A DNA stretch of 64,000 bases from Macrococcoides caseolyticum (GCF_002902665.1 NZ_PPRM01000062.1:6007-70006); one strand, 5' to 3'; positions 9,000 to 18,278 are shown, counted from the stretch's first letter. The notes: generated by a model not told the origin, from the sequence alone. Numbers and translations: made by a program.

Positions 9000-9902
9000 T
9001 TATTTTGCTCTGCTAATAAGCAGGATAAAGTAGCATAAAAGGCCGAATAGTAAAGTTATAAATAAGGCATGGAGTAGCGCGATATAGAGATTTACCGCTG
9101 TAAATATCGTTAATGCACCAGTTGTTACTTGTAAACAGATTAATATGAAAGCAATCATATAACCGTATTTAATAACGCGGTACTGCGCGTAGTTTCGCAT
9201 AGCATGAAATGCAACGTATGTCAGCCATATGAAAAGAATGAAAGCAAGTGTTCTATGGCTCATCTGCACCCACTCATAGAAATTCTGGGGCAGTATAAAC
9301 GCCCCCTTACGGCAAAGCGGCCAGCTGGAGCAGGCGAGGCTTGCTTTCTCATGGCGCACGAGTGCACCACTATAGATAACAAAATAGATAAAGCTTGTAA
9401 GCCCGATCGTATGACGTCTAAGCTTTGGTTGTAATATGAGTTTAGTTGCATCAAATTTCTGATCGACTTCAAAGATAAGCAGTGTCAGCAGAAATACAGC
9501 ACTGAAGCTAATCAGTGATATTCCAAAATGCAGTGCAAGTACAAAACCATTCTGCTGCCACATCACTGCTGCCGCACCGATCAAAGCCTGTGCAAAGATA
9601 AATCCGATACTCATATAACAAAGGAACTTTGTTTCTTTCTTATGACCAATATATTTTATGCTGAGTATAACAAGCCATGTCACAGATAATAGTGCGAGGC
9701 CTGATACGCCACGGTGAGCAAGCTCGATCAAGGTCTCTTTCGGAATATGTGTCGGGACAAACTTTCCGTGACAGAGTGGCCAGCTGCTACCACAGCCATC
9801 TGCAGATCCTGTTTTTGTTACGAGTGCACCACCAATCTGAACAAATAGCATGAGCACAGTCGTAAACAATGATAACCATTTTAAATTCTTTTCTTTTAAC
9901 AA
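9000..9902 (-). CDS. ctaA: Heme A synthase (COX15/CtaA)
   Basis: CtaA oxidises the C8 methyl of heme O to the formyl group of heme A, the cofactor of aa3 and caa3 oxidases. The membrane protein has about eight helices. Conserved His residues are visible in ELAHRG, ALHFGIS, QMSHRT and LLHALF, and cysteine pairs in DGCGSSWPLCHG and ACSSWPLC. The open frame extends to a GTG at 9911, but the GAGGTG there works better as a Shine-Dalgarno for the TTG at 9902 (spacing 6), giving 300 residues starting MLKEKNLKWL. It is divergent from ctaB, the preceding enzyme of heme A synthesis. Confidence 0.93.
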   Translation of the reverse strand: MLKEKNLKWLSLFTTVLMLFVQIGGALVTKTGSADGCGSSWPLCHGKFVPTHIPKETLIELAHRGVSGLALLSVTWLVILSIKYIGHKKETKFLCYMSIGFIFAQALIGAAAVMWQQNGFVLALHFGISLISFSAVFLLTLLIFEVDQKFDATKLILQPKLRRHTIGLTSFIYFVIYSGALVRHEKASLACSSWPLCRKGAFILPQNFYEWVQMSHRTLAFILFIWLTYVAFHAMRNYAQYRVIKYGYMIAFILICLQVTTGALTIFTAVNLYIALLHALFITLLFGLLCYFILLISRAK

Positions 9903-9966
9903 CAAAAACACCTCTATCTATATTCTTAACATCTGTAGATAATGTCATTTTATCTCATTTCTAAAT

Positions 9967-9994
9967 AGTATATACTTAAGTTATAGTATATCAA
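9967..9994 (-). promoter_or_regulatory. ctaA promoter
   Basis: On the minus strand TTGATA (9989-9994) and TATACT (9967-9972) are 16 bases apart. The expected transcript start is about 58 bases before the ctaA start codon. A TGTCACA element lies 20 bases upstream of this -35. Confidence 0.55.
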
Positions 9995-10009
9995 TCATAG
10001 AGATAAGTA

Positions 10010-10097
10010 AATGTGTCACATTCGTGAACAATTGAAATTACTCGCAAAAAAGAAAAATGTCACAATTTAATTTCGAAAATGTATAGAAAATGTGACA
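10010..10097. promoter_or_regulatory. Three TGTCACA/TGTGACA elements between ctaA and ctaB
   Basis: TGTCACA occurs at 10014-10020 and 10058-10064 and its complement TGTGACA at 10091-10097. The first copy sits in a perfect 13-bp palindrome AATGTGTCACATT (10010-10022). The third copy overlaps the proposed ctaB -35 hexamer. The arrangement looks like an operator array for a respiratory regulator such as the ResD/SrrA or Fnr-type proteins, but which one is inference. Confidence 0.45.
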
Positions 10098-10121
10098 GTT
10101 TTCATATATTATTGTTATTAT
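10092..10121 (+). promoter_or_regulatory. ctaB promoter
   Basis: GTGACA (10092-10097, one mismatch to TTGACA) and TATTAT (10116-10121) are separated by 18 bases. The start of ctaB is 30 bases downstream of the -10. The -35 lies inside the third TGTGACA element. Confidence 0.45.
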
Positions 10122-10151
10122 ATGCGTTAGTATTGTAAAAGGAGGGTGAAA

Positions 10152-11072
10152 ATGCAGAATGAACACATTTTAAAAGGTGTTAAATCAGTTGAACGGCGTC
10201 TGACTTTTAAAGATGTAAAAGCGATTGTGAAGCTTGGACTCGTACAAGGCAATTTAATACCGGCATTTGCAGGTGCGTTTATTGCAATTATGTTAAGCGG
10301 TCGTTCATTTTTAAGTAGTATACCTGAACTTTTAACGATGCTTTTCGGCACTACACTAATTATGGCAGGAAGTTGTGCGCTGAATAACTTTTACGACCAG
10401 GATATTGACAGTATTATGCCAAGTAAGCAAAATCGACCATCTGTAACCGGTAAAGTTTCTACAGCTTCAATCCTACAGCTCAGTCTTGTGCTTATGATCG
10501 TTGGAGAGATGCTTTTGTTCACGATTAACATCGAGACAGGGATCATTGGATTTCTTGGCATCTTTGGCTATGTTGTCTTATATTCGGTCTGGTCTAAACG
10601 ACATCTTGTGTCCAACACAATAATAGGAAGTTTTCCAGGTGCGATTCCACCGCTTGTTGGCTATGCAGCGATTGAACCATCTCTTAGCAGCACAGCGTGG
10701 ATGCTTTTCGTCATTATGTTTATATGGCAGCCTGCGCATTTCTACGCGCTTGCAATTAAACGTAGTGAAGAATATGCACTTGCTGGTATACCGATGCTAC
10801 CTTCAGTTAAAGGGTTTAAACGTACAAGGCTTTCCATGCTGTTTTGGGTGATGCTGTTGTTACCGACACCATTTTTTATGCAGGAACTCGGCACGGTATT
10901 TATGGTACTTGCTTCGGTATTAAATCTAGGATGGCTGTTATTAGCGATTTCTGGATTTAGATCAAATGTTAAAGAGAATAAATGGGCAATGACAATGTTT
11001 GTATATTCTTTAAACTATTTGATGATATTTTTTGTTATGATAGTAGTAGTTACATTAATTCAAACGATTTGA
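10152..11072 (+). CDS. ctaB: Protoheme IX farnesyltransferase (heme O synthase)
   Basis: CtaB transfers a farnesyl group to heme B to make heme O, the substrate of CtaA. The 306-residue protein has about nine membrane helices of the UbiA family, with the Asp-rich motif [12 protein letters not shown] and the second conserved segment YSVWSKRH. An in-frame GTG at 10146 lies inside the GGAGGG Shine-Dalgarno, so the ATG at 10152 (spacing 5) is the start. Only 31 bases separate it from ctaC, so transcription probably continues into the oxidase operon. Confidence 0.93.
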   Translation: MQNEHILKGVKSVERRLTFKDVKAIVKLGLVQGNLIPAFAGAFIAIMLSGRSFLSSIPELLTMLFGTTLIMAGSCALNNFYDQDIDSIMPSKQNRPSVTGKVSTASILQLSLVLMIVGEMLLFTINIETGIIGFLGIFGYVVLYSVWSKRHLVSNTIIGSFPGAIPPLVGYAAIEPSLSSTAWMLFVIMFIWQPAHFYALAIKRSEEYALAGIPMLPSVKGFKRTRLSMLFWVMLLLPTPFFMQELGTVFMVLASVLNLGWLLLAISGFRSNVKENKWAMTMFVYSLNYLMIFFVMIVVVTLIQTI

Positions 11073-11103
11073 TTATGAATGGTGAAAGAGGGGTTAGAAT
11101 TTA

Positions 11104-12165
11104 ATGAAGAACAATTTAAAAAATGTAAAGCTGATCGGTTTATTTTCATTATTGTTAATGACCTTAGCAGGTTGTGGTAAAAATGAACTGTCTGCTTTAC
11201 GTCCTGCAGGGGAAGTTGCAAAGGATCAATTTAATTTAATGATGCTTGCGGTAGGTATTATGGTTTTCGTTATTATTGTAGTAGTAGCTATCTTTATTTT
11301 AGCTGTATTTAAATTCCGTCGCGGTAAAGTCGGTGAAGACTTTGTACCGAAAGATGTTCATGGGAACCATAAGTTAGAAGTGATCTGGACAACGATTCCA
11401 ATCATCTTACTTATCATCTTAGCGATACCAACTGTTATGTTAACATTTAAACTAGCAGATACGAAGGCAATGGATAAGGTTGATGCTAAAGGTAAGAATA
11501 AAGAAATGATTGTTAATGTAACTGCAAATCTATACTGGTGGGAATTTGAGTACCCAAATGAAGGTATCGTAACAAGTCAGGAACTTGTTGTTCCTACAGA
11601 TACAAAAGTTTATTTCCGTCTGCATTCAGCTGACGTAAAACACTCATTCTGGATTCCGGCAGTGGGTGGTAAGATGGATACAAACGTTGAAAACATCAAT
11701 AAATTCTACTTAGTGTTTGATGGTAAGAAAGCGCAAGACGCGAAAAACATGTTCTACGGGAAATGTGCGGAATTATGCGGACCGTCTCACGCATTGATGG
11801 ATTTTAAAGTTAAAACAATGGATAAAGATCAGTTTAAAACTTGGGTATCTGATATGAAAGCTATCAAAAACCCTGTAGCAACAACAGATGCTAAAGAGGG
11901 CGAAAAAGTATTCAAGCAGTCTTGTCAAGGTTGTCATGCTGTAACACCAACTGGTAAAGGCGCTAAAGGTCCTAACTTAACAACATTTGGTGACCGTAAC
12001 CGCGTTGCTGGTGTTATGGATCATAATGAAGAAAACCTTAAAAAATGGATCAAAGATCCTGAATCTGTAAAACCTGGCAACAAAATGACAGGTGCTTACA
12101 AAGTTTCAGACAGTGAAATTGATGCTCTAGCTAAATACTTAATGGAACGTAAAGTTGAAAAGTAG
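11104..12165 (+). CDS. ctaC: caa3 cytochrome c oxidase subunit II with fused cytochrome c
   Basis: Subunit II takes electrons from a cytochrome c and passes them through CuA to subunit I. The N-terminus is a lipoprotein signal (LAGC, lipidated Cys24), then two membrane helices (about 43-67 and 95-113), a cupredoxin domain with the CuA motif CAELCGPSHALM (Cys221, Cys225, His229), and a C-terminal cytochrome c domain with CQGCH (274-278) covalently binding heme c. The fused heme c domain marks it as caa3 type rather than a quinol oxidase. The AGAGGGG Shine-Dalgarno supports the ATG. ctaD follows after 22 bases. Confidence 0.96.
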   Translation: MKNNLKNVKLIGLFSLLLMTLAGCGKNELSALRPAGEVAKDQFNLMMLAVGIMVFVIIVVVAIFILAVFKFRRGKVGEDFVPKDVHGNHKLEVIWTTIPIILLIILAIPTVMLTFKLADTKAMDKVDAKGKNKEMIVNVTANLYWWEFEYPNEGIVTSQELVVPTDTKVYFRLHSADVKHSFWIPAVGGKMDTNVENINKFYLVFDGKKAQDAKNMFYGKCAELCGPSHALMDFKVKTMDKDQFKTWVSDMKAIKNPVATTDAKEGEKVFKQSCQGCHAVTPTGKGAKGPNLTTFGDRNRVAGVMDHNEENLKKWIKDPESVKPGNKMTGAYKVSDSEIDALAKYLMERKVEK

Positions 12166-12187
12166 TAAATAAAGGGAGGTTACACAT

Positions 12188-14080
12188 TTGGCTACACAAA
12201 AAAAGCGTGGTTTACTAATGGAGTACTTAACGACAGTAGACCATAAAAAAATTGCAATTCTTTATTTAATCATGGGTGGATTGTTCTTCGCCATGGGTGG
12301 TATCGAAGCGATGATCATTCGTCTTCAGCTTGCAGTTCCTGAAAATGATTTCGTCTCTGCGGGATTATTCAATGAAATGATTACGATGCACGGTACTACA
12401 ATGATTTTCTTGGCAGCAATGCCATTACTGTTTGCATATATGAACGCAACAGTACCGTTACAAATTGGTGCACGTGACGTTGCATTCCCATTCCTAAATG
12501 CATTAGGGTTCTGGTTATTCTTCTTCGGAGGTATATTCTTAAACTTATCTTGGATTTTAGGTGGCGCACCAGATGCAGGGTGGACTTCATATGCTTCACT
12601 ATCACTTGCATCAGAAGGGCATGGGATCGACTTCTATGCATTAGGTTTACAAATTTCAGGTGCTGGTACTTTAATTGCAGGGATTAACTTCCTTGTTACC
12701 ATTATTAACATGCGTGCGCCTGGTATGACATTTATGCGTATGCCATTAATGACTTGGACAACATTAGTTGCTTCAGCTTTAATCGTATTCGCATTCCCTC
12801 CACTGACTATCGGATTATTCTTACTTATTTTCGATAGAATGTTTGGAACAGGATTCTTTGTAGTATCACAAGGTGGTAATACAATTATCTGGGAACACTT
12901 ATTCTGGATTTTCGGTCACCCTGAAGTATATATATTAGTATTACCAGCTTTTGGTATTTTCTCTGAAATATTTGCAACATTCTCTAGAAAACGTTTATTC
13001 GGTTATTCTGCAATGGTATTTGCAACGGTATTAATCGGTTTCTTAGGATTCATGGTTTGGGCACACCACATGTTCACTGTAGGTCTAGGCCCAACAGCGA
13101 ACGCGATTTTCGCAGTAGCGACAATGGCAATCGCCGTACCAACTGGTGTGAAGATCTTCAACTGGTTGCTTACTATCTGGGGTGGTAGTATCGAATTTAC
13201 GACGCCAATGTTATATGCATTAGCATTCATCCCTTCATTCGTAATGGGTGGTGTTACTGGTGTAATGCAGGCATCAGCACCAGCTGACTATCAGTATCAT
13301 GATTCATATTTTATCGTAGCGCATTTCCACTACGTAATCGTTGGTGGGGTAGTATTCGCGTTACTTGCAGGGTTGCATTTCTACTGGCCATTAATGTTCG
13401 GTAAGATGTTAAGTGAGAAATTAGGTAAAGTTTCCTTCGTATTATTCTTTATCGGTTTCCATCTAACATTCTTCCTACAACATTTCTTAGGATTAATGGG
13501 TATGCCACGTCGTGTATTCACTTACTTACCTGGTCAAGGTTATGACACATTTAACTTAATCTCTACTATCGGTGCTTTAACGATGGCCGTAGCAGTCATT
13601 ATTTTATTGATAAATATTATCTTAACTACAGTGAAAGGTCCTAAAGTAGGACGTGACGCTTGGGGCGATGGCCGTACTTTAGAATGGTCATTACCAATCC
13701 CAGTACCATTTTATAACTTTGCACAAACACCACTTGTGCGTGGATTAGATGCATTTGATCTTGAGAAGAAACAAGGTAATGGTGAAATCTTACCAGCTGA
13801 GTCATTAGGTGATGTTCATATGCCAAATAACTCAATCTTACCATTCGTTCAGTCATTAGGATTATTCGTTGCAGCATTTGGTGCTTTATACTTAGCAGAT
13901 GGACAAAAATGGGCACTTGATGCAGTTAAAGATTTACCGGCTCAACCATGGGCTCCATTTGTATTAGTTTTAGGTTTAGCGATTACAGCAGGAGCAATGA
14001 TTGCACGTTCAGTAGTTGATGATCACGGTTATCACATTACTAAAGAAGAGCTTATCGAGTACGAAAGAGGTGTTAAATAA
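12188..14080 (+). CDS. ctaD: Cytochrome c oxidase subunit I
   Basis: This is the catalytic subunit that holds heme a and the heme a3-CuB centre and pumps protons. At 630 residues with many membrane helices it has the length of Bacillus CtaD. Visible ligand motifs are the low-spin heme His in MHGTTM, the CuB His and cross-linked Tyr in GHPEVY, the CuB pair in AHHMF, and the heme His residues in VAHFHYVIV. The start is a TTG preceded by AAAGGGAGG. The stop overlaps the ctaE start by one base, so subunits I and III are translationally coupled. Confidence 0.97.
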   Translation: MATQKKRGLLMEYLTTVDHKKIAILYLIMGGLFFAMGGIEAMIIRLQLAVPENDFVSAGLFNEMITMHGTTMIFLAAMPLLFAYMNATVPLQIGARDVAFPFLNALGFWLFFFGGIFLNLSWILGGAPDAGWTSYASLSLASEGHGIDFYALGLQISGAGTLIAGINFLVTIINMRAPGMTFMRMPLMTWTTLVASALIVFAFPPLTIGLFLLIFDRMFGTGFFVVSQGGNTIIWEHLFWIFGHPEVYILVLPAFGIFSEIFATFSRKRLFGYSAMVFATVLIGFLGFMVWAHHMFTVGLGPTANAIFAVATMAIAVPTGVKIFNWLLTIWGGSIEFTTPMLYALAFIPSFVMGGVTGVMQASAPADYQYHDSYFIVAHFHYVIVGGVVFALLAGLHFYWPLMFGKMLSEKLGKVSFVLFFIGFHLTFFLQHFLGLMGMPRRVFTYLPGQGYDTFNLISTIGALTMAVAVIILLINIILTTVKGPKVGRDAWGDGRTLEWSLPIPVPFYNFAQTPLVRGLDAFDLEKKQGNGEILPAESLGDVHMPNNSILPFVQSLGLFVAAFGALYLADGQKWALDAVKDLPAQPWAPFVLVLGLAITAGAMIARSVVDDHGYHITKEELIEYERGVK

Positions 14081-14709
14081 TGGCACATCATGAAGAACAG
14101 ATGACGGTTGAGAGATGGCCGAGTCATCCTGAGACAGCTTCATTAGAAGGTAAGAACAAATTATTAGGATTCTGGATTTTCTTAGGTGGAGAAACAGCAC
14201 TATTCGCATCATTGTTTGCAACTTATTTAGCACTTAAAGATCATGTTCCTAGCGAGGATCATCTTTTAGCGAAAGATTTATTCCATTTACCGCTTGCATT
14301 TGTAATGACGATGTTACTTTTAACTTCGTCACTTACAAGTGTGTATGCACTGTATCACATGAAGAACTATGATTTTAAAAAGATGATTACTTGGTTAATT
14401 ATCACAGTACTTCTCGGGTTAGGATTCTTAGGACTTGAAATTTATGAGTTTGTTGAATATGTTCATAAAGGTCATACTTTCCGTTCAAGTGCTTTCGGTT
14501 CAGCTTTCTACTTCTTAGTAGGAACACACGGATTCCACGTTATCATCGGATTAACTTGGATTATTCTGTTAATCGTACGCAATATGAAACGTGGTTTAAG
14601 CGTGTATAATGCAGCGAAATTTAATACAGCAGCGTTATATTGGCACTTTATCGACGTAGTCTGGGTATTCATCTTTACAGTAGTTTACTTGTTAGGGGTG
14701 TTAGGATAA
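14080..14709 (+). CDS. ctaE: Cytochrome c oxidase subunit III
   Basis: Subunit III is a non-catalytic membrane subunit that stabilises the oxidase core. The 209 residues contain about five helices; WIFLGGETALFASLFATY (first helix, with the conserved Glu) and the segment GTHGFHVIIGLTW are family hallmarks. Both its start (with ctaD) and its stop (with ctaF) overlap neighbours by one base, showing tight coupling within the operon. Confidence 0.95.
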   Translation: MAHHEEQMTVERWPSHPETASLEGKNKLLGFWIFLGGETALFASLFATYLALKDHVPSEDHLLAKDLFHLPLAFVMTMLLLTSSLTSVYALYHMKNYDFKKMITWLIITVLLGLGFLGLEIYEFVEYVHKGHTFRSSAFGSAFYFLVGTHGFHVIIGLTWIILLIVRNMKRGLSVYNAAKFNTAALYWHFIDVVWVFIFTVVYLLGVLG

Positions 14710-15056
14710 TGTCAAACGAAATTAATCATACCAAATTTAATCAAGAACGCTATGAATTCGAGAAACGTTCAAGAACAGAAGAAATGAGAATGCAGGTAAC
14801 AACTTTTGCAATCATGATCTTCTTAACCTTTGTTGCTTTTGCAATGGTTGCAGCAGGATTAAGCAAAGAATTCGTTATACCAGCAGTCTTATTACTCGCA
14901 CTTATTCAAGTTATTCTTCAATTCTATTACTTTATGCATATGAAACATAAAGGACATGGAACAGCTCAGTTATTCATGTTAACTGGATTGTTTATCGCAG
15001 GTAGTTTTATTGTCATGGCACTTTACCTAACTTGGTTAGGTGACCCATTAAAATAA
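14709..15056 (+). CDS. ctaF: Cytochrome c oxidase subunit IV
   Basis: This 115-residue small subunit has a charged N-terminal region and three membrane helices, with the FYYFMHMKHKGHG signature of prokaryotic subunit IV. The open frame reaches upstream into ctaE, but the ATG overlapping the ctaE stop (TAATG) is the sensible start and gives MSNEINHTKF. It is the last gene before a terminator, closing the ctaCDEF unit. Confidence 0.92.
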   Translation: MSNEINHTKFNQERYEFEKRSRTEEMRMQVTTFAIMIFLTFVAFAMVAAGLSKEFVIPAVLLLALIQVILQFYYFMHMKHKGHGTAQLFMLTGLFIAGSFIVMALYLTWLGDPLK

Positions 15057-15061
15057 GAGTG

Positions 15062-15090
15062 AACCCGGAGCAATCCGGGTTTTTATTTTT
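15062..15090 (+). terminator. Terminator of the ctaCDEF operon
   Basis: Arms 15062-15069 and 15074-15081 (AACCCGGA / TCCGGGTT) form a GC-rich 8-bp stem with a GCAA loop and a following T-rich tract. Confidence 0.85.
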
Positions 15091-15178
15091 GCCACAAATT
15101 AGTTGAAATATTGTGCTTTATTCTTCAAATTGTACGCTATAATAGAAATGAATGAAGTATAAATTTTGGAGTGATTTT

Positions 15179-16132
15179 ATGGGTAGTATAAGTTCTATCA
15201 GGATATTCGGATTTTTAGCGAACTGGAGTCCTTTCTTTTTAGTTGCCATTATTTTCACGACTATCGTGTTTTTCTTGATAACAGGGAGATGGCGTCATGA
15301 TATTCCTGGCAATCGACCGTTAAAACGTTCAGAAGCAGTTACATTTATTATATGTATGTTTTTACTGTATGCAATGAAAGGTGCGCCAGTTGACTTGCTC
15401 AGTCATATTATCTTTAGCTTCCATATGTTACAGATGGCCATCCTTTATTTACTTATAGTGCCACTATTATTCTTTGCGATACCGGAATATTTAATTGATT
15501 ATTGTATTAAACTGCCTATTTTTGAACGTGTCTTTAATTTTCTGACGCGTCCGATTATAGCGCTGATTACGTTTAATGGACTGTTCTCAATCTATCACAT
15601 TCCAGCGATACTGGATGGTTTAAAGCAGAATGCGACACTACACTCATTGTTTACAATTCTTTTGTTTATTACTGCATTTTTTATGTGGTATCCAATATTT
15701 AATAAGACAGCGCTTGAGCGTAAGCAGCTGTCAGGTCTTGTGAAGATTGGCTATATCTTCGCAATCGGTGTACTTTTGACGCCGGCGTGTGGTCTGATTA
15801 TCTTTGCCAGTCATGCAATGTATAAGACATATACAGATCCAGCGGCATGGATGAGTGCTATGAGCCTTTGTGTACCTACCGGAACATTACAGGATATCGT
15901 TCAAAATTCGAGTATTAGTGGTCCGCAGTATTTCACAAATATGACACCAAAAGAAGATCAGCAGACCGGTGGCGTGATTATGAAGGTGCTACAGGAAATA
16001 TTCTTTGGCTTCATGCTGTTCCATGTTTTCTTTAGATGGTCAAGAGAAGAAAGAATGAGTTCTGAAGAAATAACACAGAGAAGTTTGGATGAAAAGTTAC
16101 AGCAAGATGCTTATTTTAATCAATACAGATAG
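15179..16132 (+). CDS. ctaG: Cytochrome c oxidase assembly factor CtaG (caa3 type)
   Basis: The 317-residue polytopic protein belongs to the caa3_CtaG family needed for formation of active caa3 oxidase in Bacillus, probably by helping copper delivery. It has about seven membrane helices; FSFHMLQMAILYLLIVPLL is typical. An upstream in-frame ATG at 15152 lacks a ribosome-binding site, while TTTTGGAGTG sits 5 bases before the ATG at 15179. A TATAAT hexamer at 15138-15143 suggests a separate promoter after the ctaF terminator, though no clear -35 is seen. The DUF420 gene follows 9 bases later. Confidence 0.9.
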   Translation: MGSISSIRIFGFLANWSPFFLVAIIFTTIVFFLITGRWRHDIPGNRPLKRSEAVTFIICMFLLYAMKGAPVDLLSHIIFSFHMLQMAILYLLIVPLLFFAIPEYLIDYCIKLPIFERVFNFLTRPIIALITFNGLFSIYHIPAILDGLKQNATLHSLFTILLFITAFFMWYPIFNKTALERKQLSGLVKIGYIFAIGVLLTPACGLIIFASHAMYKTYTDPAAWMSAMSLCVPTGTLQDIVQNSSISGPQYFTNMTPKEDQQTGGVIMKVLQEIFFGFMLFHVFFRWSREERMSSEEITQRSLDEKLQQDAYFNQYR

Positions 16133-16141
16133 GAGAAGAAT

Positions 16142-16603
16142 ATGAATTTACCAATTTTACCTACAATCAGTACGACATTTATCGTTATCAGTGCCATACT
16201 GGTAGCAATCGGATGGTTCAAAATCGCACGAAGAGATATCGAAGGACATAAGAAGACGATGCTACTAGCAGGTGCAGCGGCCCTTACATTCTTTATTATC
16301 TATGCTACTAGAACAGTGTTCATTGGAAATACAGCATTTGGCGGTCCTGATAATATCAAAATGTACTACACGATCTTTCTGATTTTCCATATCACACTTG
16401 CAACTACCGGTGGGGTACTTGGATTAATCAATATTATTACGGGTCTTAAAGATAATTTAAAGATTCATCGTAGATTAGGACCGATTGCCTCAATTATCTG
16501 GTTCTTCACAGCGATCACAGGTGTAGCTGTATATTTACTGCTCTATGTATTCTATGAAGGCGGAGAGACAACATCGGTTATTAAAGCGATTATAGGTGGC
16601 TAA
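16142..16603 (+). CDS. DUF420 membrane protein
   Basis: This 153-residue protein has four to five hydrophobic segments and histidines in HKKTM, FHITLATTGG and IHRRLGP, features of the DUF420 family (Bacillus YozB relatives). Members occur beside oxidase assembly genes and may take part in heme or copper handling, but no activity has been assigned. It is co-transcribed with ctaG (9-base gap, GGAGAAG Shine-Dalgarno) and ends in a strong hairpin. Confidence 0.85.
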   Translation: MNLPILPTISTTFIVISAILVAIGWFKIARRDIEGHKKTMLLAGAAALTFFIIYATRTVFIGNTAFGGPDNIKMYYTIFLIFHITLATTGGVLGLINIITGLKDNLKIHRRLGPIASIIWFFTAITGVAVYLLLYVFYEGGETTSVIKAIIGG

Positions 16604-16637
16604 AAAAACGATCAGACACAATGTCTGATCGTTTTTT
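16603..16637. terminator. Bidirectional terminator after the DUF420 gene
   Basis: Arms 16603-16618 and 16622-16637 (AAAAAACGATCAGACA and its complement) form a perfect 16-bp stem with a three-base loop, A/T-tailed on both sides. It serves the DUF420 gene and the convergent permease gene. Confidence 0.85.
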
Positions 16638-16659
16638 ATATGCATAAAGGTTTAGAGGA

Positions 16660-17709
16660 TTACACTTTAAAGTTTAAATTAAAGGCACCTGACTCTAATA
16701 TGATGAGTATGATGATTAACACAATCGGACCGATAAAGAAGCCGATAAAGCCCATAAGCTTTAATCCGATAAACATCGCAATAAGCGTAGGGAGCGGGCT
16801 AAGCCCAACGCCTTTACCCATCACTTTCGGTTCTAATACTTTTCTTTGAACGAGCAGGAAGACCGATAATAGGATGAGTTTGACAGCGAGTGAAGGGTCT
16901 CCTGTAATGTATGCATAGAGTGCCCATGGAATAGTCACACCTGTAGCACCGAGTATAGGTAGCAGATCGACCAGGCAAATGATAAAGCTTAATACGAGTG
17001 CATTTTTCGGTGTGATAAATAGCAGTCCGATAAAGGTGAAGAGCCATGTGATGCCTGATAATATAAATGCCGCGCGCAGCATACCAAATACTGATGAGGA
17101 TACTCTTTTCCATATATACATCGCTTTTTCATAGGTTTTGTCATACGTATGCTTTCTGACAAAGGTATGCATATTCGGTATTTCCAGCATAAATAAAAAT
17201 AAGGCGACTAAGAACACAAGTCCGGAAATAAAAGTTTCTGGTAAGCTCGCCACTAAATTAGTGATGCGTTCAGCGTTAAAATAGTTTAATATAGCATCTC
17301 GTAGATTAAATAGAAATTTCTGAGTTTCATCAAATAGTGCATTAGAAACACTTTCAGGAATCATTTTAGCGAGTCGAGCTTCAAATATTGTCCATGCATT
17401 TAATATATTGTTCATCTTGTCCGGCAAATCTTTTGAAAACTGAATAATATGCTGGATAAGCTTTGTTAAGAATAAATACATACATAGCAGGATGAACGAT
17501 AGGATAGAAGTATAAACAATCGTTACACTCCATTTACGGCTCTTTACCTTTTGCTCCAGCAACTTTACAAAGGGCTCTATCATCAGTGCCAGAATAAGTG
17601 CGACGATGAGCGGAATAGATATTGGAACGATAAAGTAGAAGAAGAGCAGTGCGATGACCGCAACCGCTAAGAATACGATATTTCTTTTTGTCATTAGTCG
17701 TTTGAACAT
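16660..17709 (-). CDS. AI-2E family transporter / YtvI-like permease
   Basis: The 349-residue membrane protein shows the AI-2E/UPF0118 family pattern: two N-terminal helices, a long soluble region, then a cluster of helices with LVDLLPILGATGVTIPWAL and PKVMGKGVGLSPLPTL. Substrates are unknown for most members of this subfamily; quorum-signal export should not be assumed. An in-frame ATG at 17745 exists, but GAGGTGAT directly upstream of ATG 17709 fixes the start. It stands alone, ending in the shared terminator. Confidence 0.85.
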   Translation of the reverse strand: MFKRLMTKRNIVFLAVAVIALLFFYFIVPISIPLIVALILALMIEPFVKLLEQKVKSRKWSVTIVYTSILSFILLCMYLFLTKLIQHIIQFSKDLPDKMNNILNAWTIFEARLAKMIPESVSNALFDETQKFLFNLRDAILNYFNAERITNLVASLPETFISGLVFLVALFLFMLEIPNMHTFVRKHTYDKTYEKAMYIWKRVSSSVFGMLRAAFILSGITWLFTFIGLLFITPKNALVLSFIICLVDLLPILGATGVTIPWALYAYITGDPSLAVKLILLSVFLLVQRKVLEPKVMGKGVGLSPLPTLIAMFIGLKLMGFIGFFIGPIVLIIILIILESGAFNLNFKV

Positions 17710-17778
17710 TGCATCACCTCTATAATAAACAACCGAATGAAACATAGAAAATTATGCATCACTCGGCTATACTTAATA

Positions 17779-18138
17779 TTATTTTTGAATTGCTACGATA
17801 TCATTATATACTTTATTGATTGTTCGTTTGCAATGATCCACAAGCTTATCTGAGAAGTATTCATCTTCTCCGTATTCAATACCTGTTGGATAATAATGTT
17901 TACCTAAATAAGGGTCCATCATCTGAAGTTTGGCATCACGTGCTCCAACATCCCCTTCAACTGCGTAACCAGGAATACGTAGGTAGTAGATTCCTTCATC
18001 AAGTTCGTATTTTAAGTCGTAGGTTACACGTTCGTAATCCCAATGCCCGCCAAGAACAAAGCCATGCTTATTCATTACGTGCTGGATTAATGATTGATCA
18101 GCAACGATTGATTCAATGCCTGAATTTGCGAATACCAT
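17779..18138 (-). CDS. YugN-like family protein
   Basis: This 119-residue soluble protein resembles the YugN-like family of Bacillales. Segments such as HGFVLGGHWDYERVTYDLKYE and GIYYLRIPGYAVEGDVG are typical; no enzymatic motif is seen and the family function is unknown. GGGAGGA lies 7 bases before the ATG. The 33-base gap to the downstream permease start suggests that both may share a transcript. Confidence 0.8.
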   Translation of the reverse strand: MVFANSGIESIVADQSLIQHVMNKHGFVLGGHWDYERVTYDLKYELDEGIYYLRIPGYAVEGDVGARDAKLQMMDPYLGKHYYPTGIEYGEDEYFSDKLVDHCKRTINKVYNDIVAIQK

Positions 18139-18278
18139 ATTATAGTTCCTCCCTAAGTCATTCTACTTTTAATTTTATGATAAAATCATACTTTCTGCAA
18201 TCGAATATTCATTTGATTTTAAATAATGTTAAAATAGTTATAGAATAAAGGAAGATTGTTAGAAATTGAGGTGTATTT

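Noticed and set aside
9204-9434. Plus-strand ORF inside ctaA
   Set aside because: It is antisense to conserved CtaA helices and cysteine motifs, which explain the sequence fully.
16640-16849. Plus-strand ORF after the DUF420 gene
   Set aside because: It starts after a strong terminator and is antisense to the conserved C-terminus of the AI-2E family permease.
17820-18248. 142-codon plus-strand ORF over the YugN-like gene
   Set aside because: It is antisense to a conserved family protein with a proper Shine-Dalgarno, and its own start has none.
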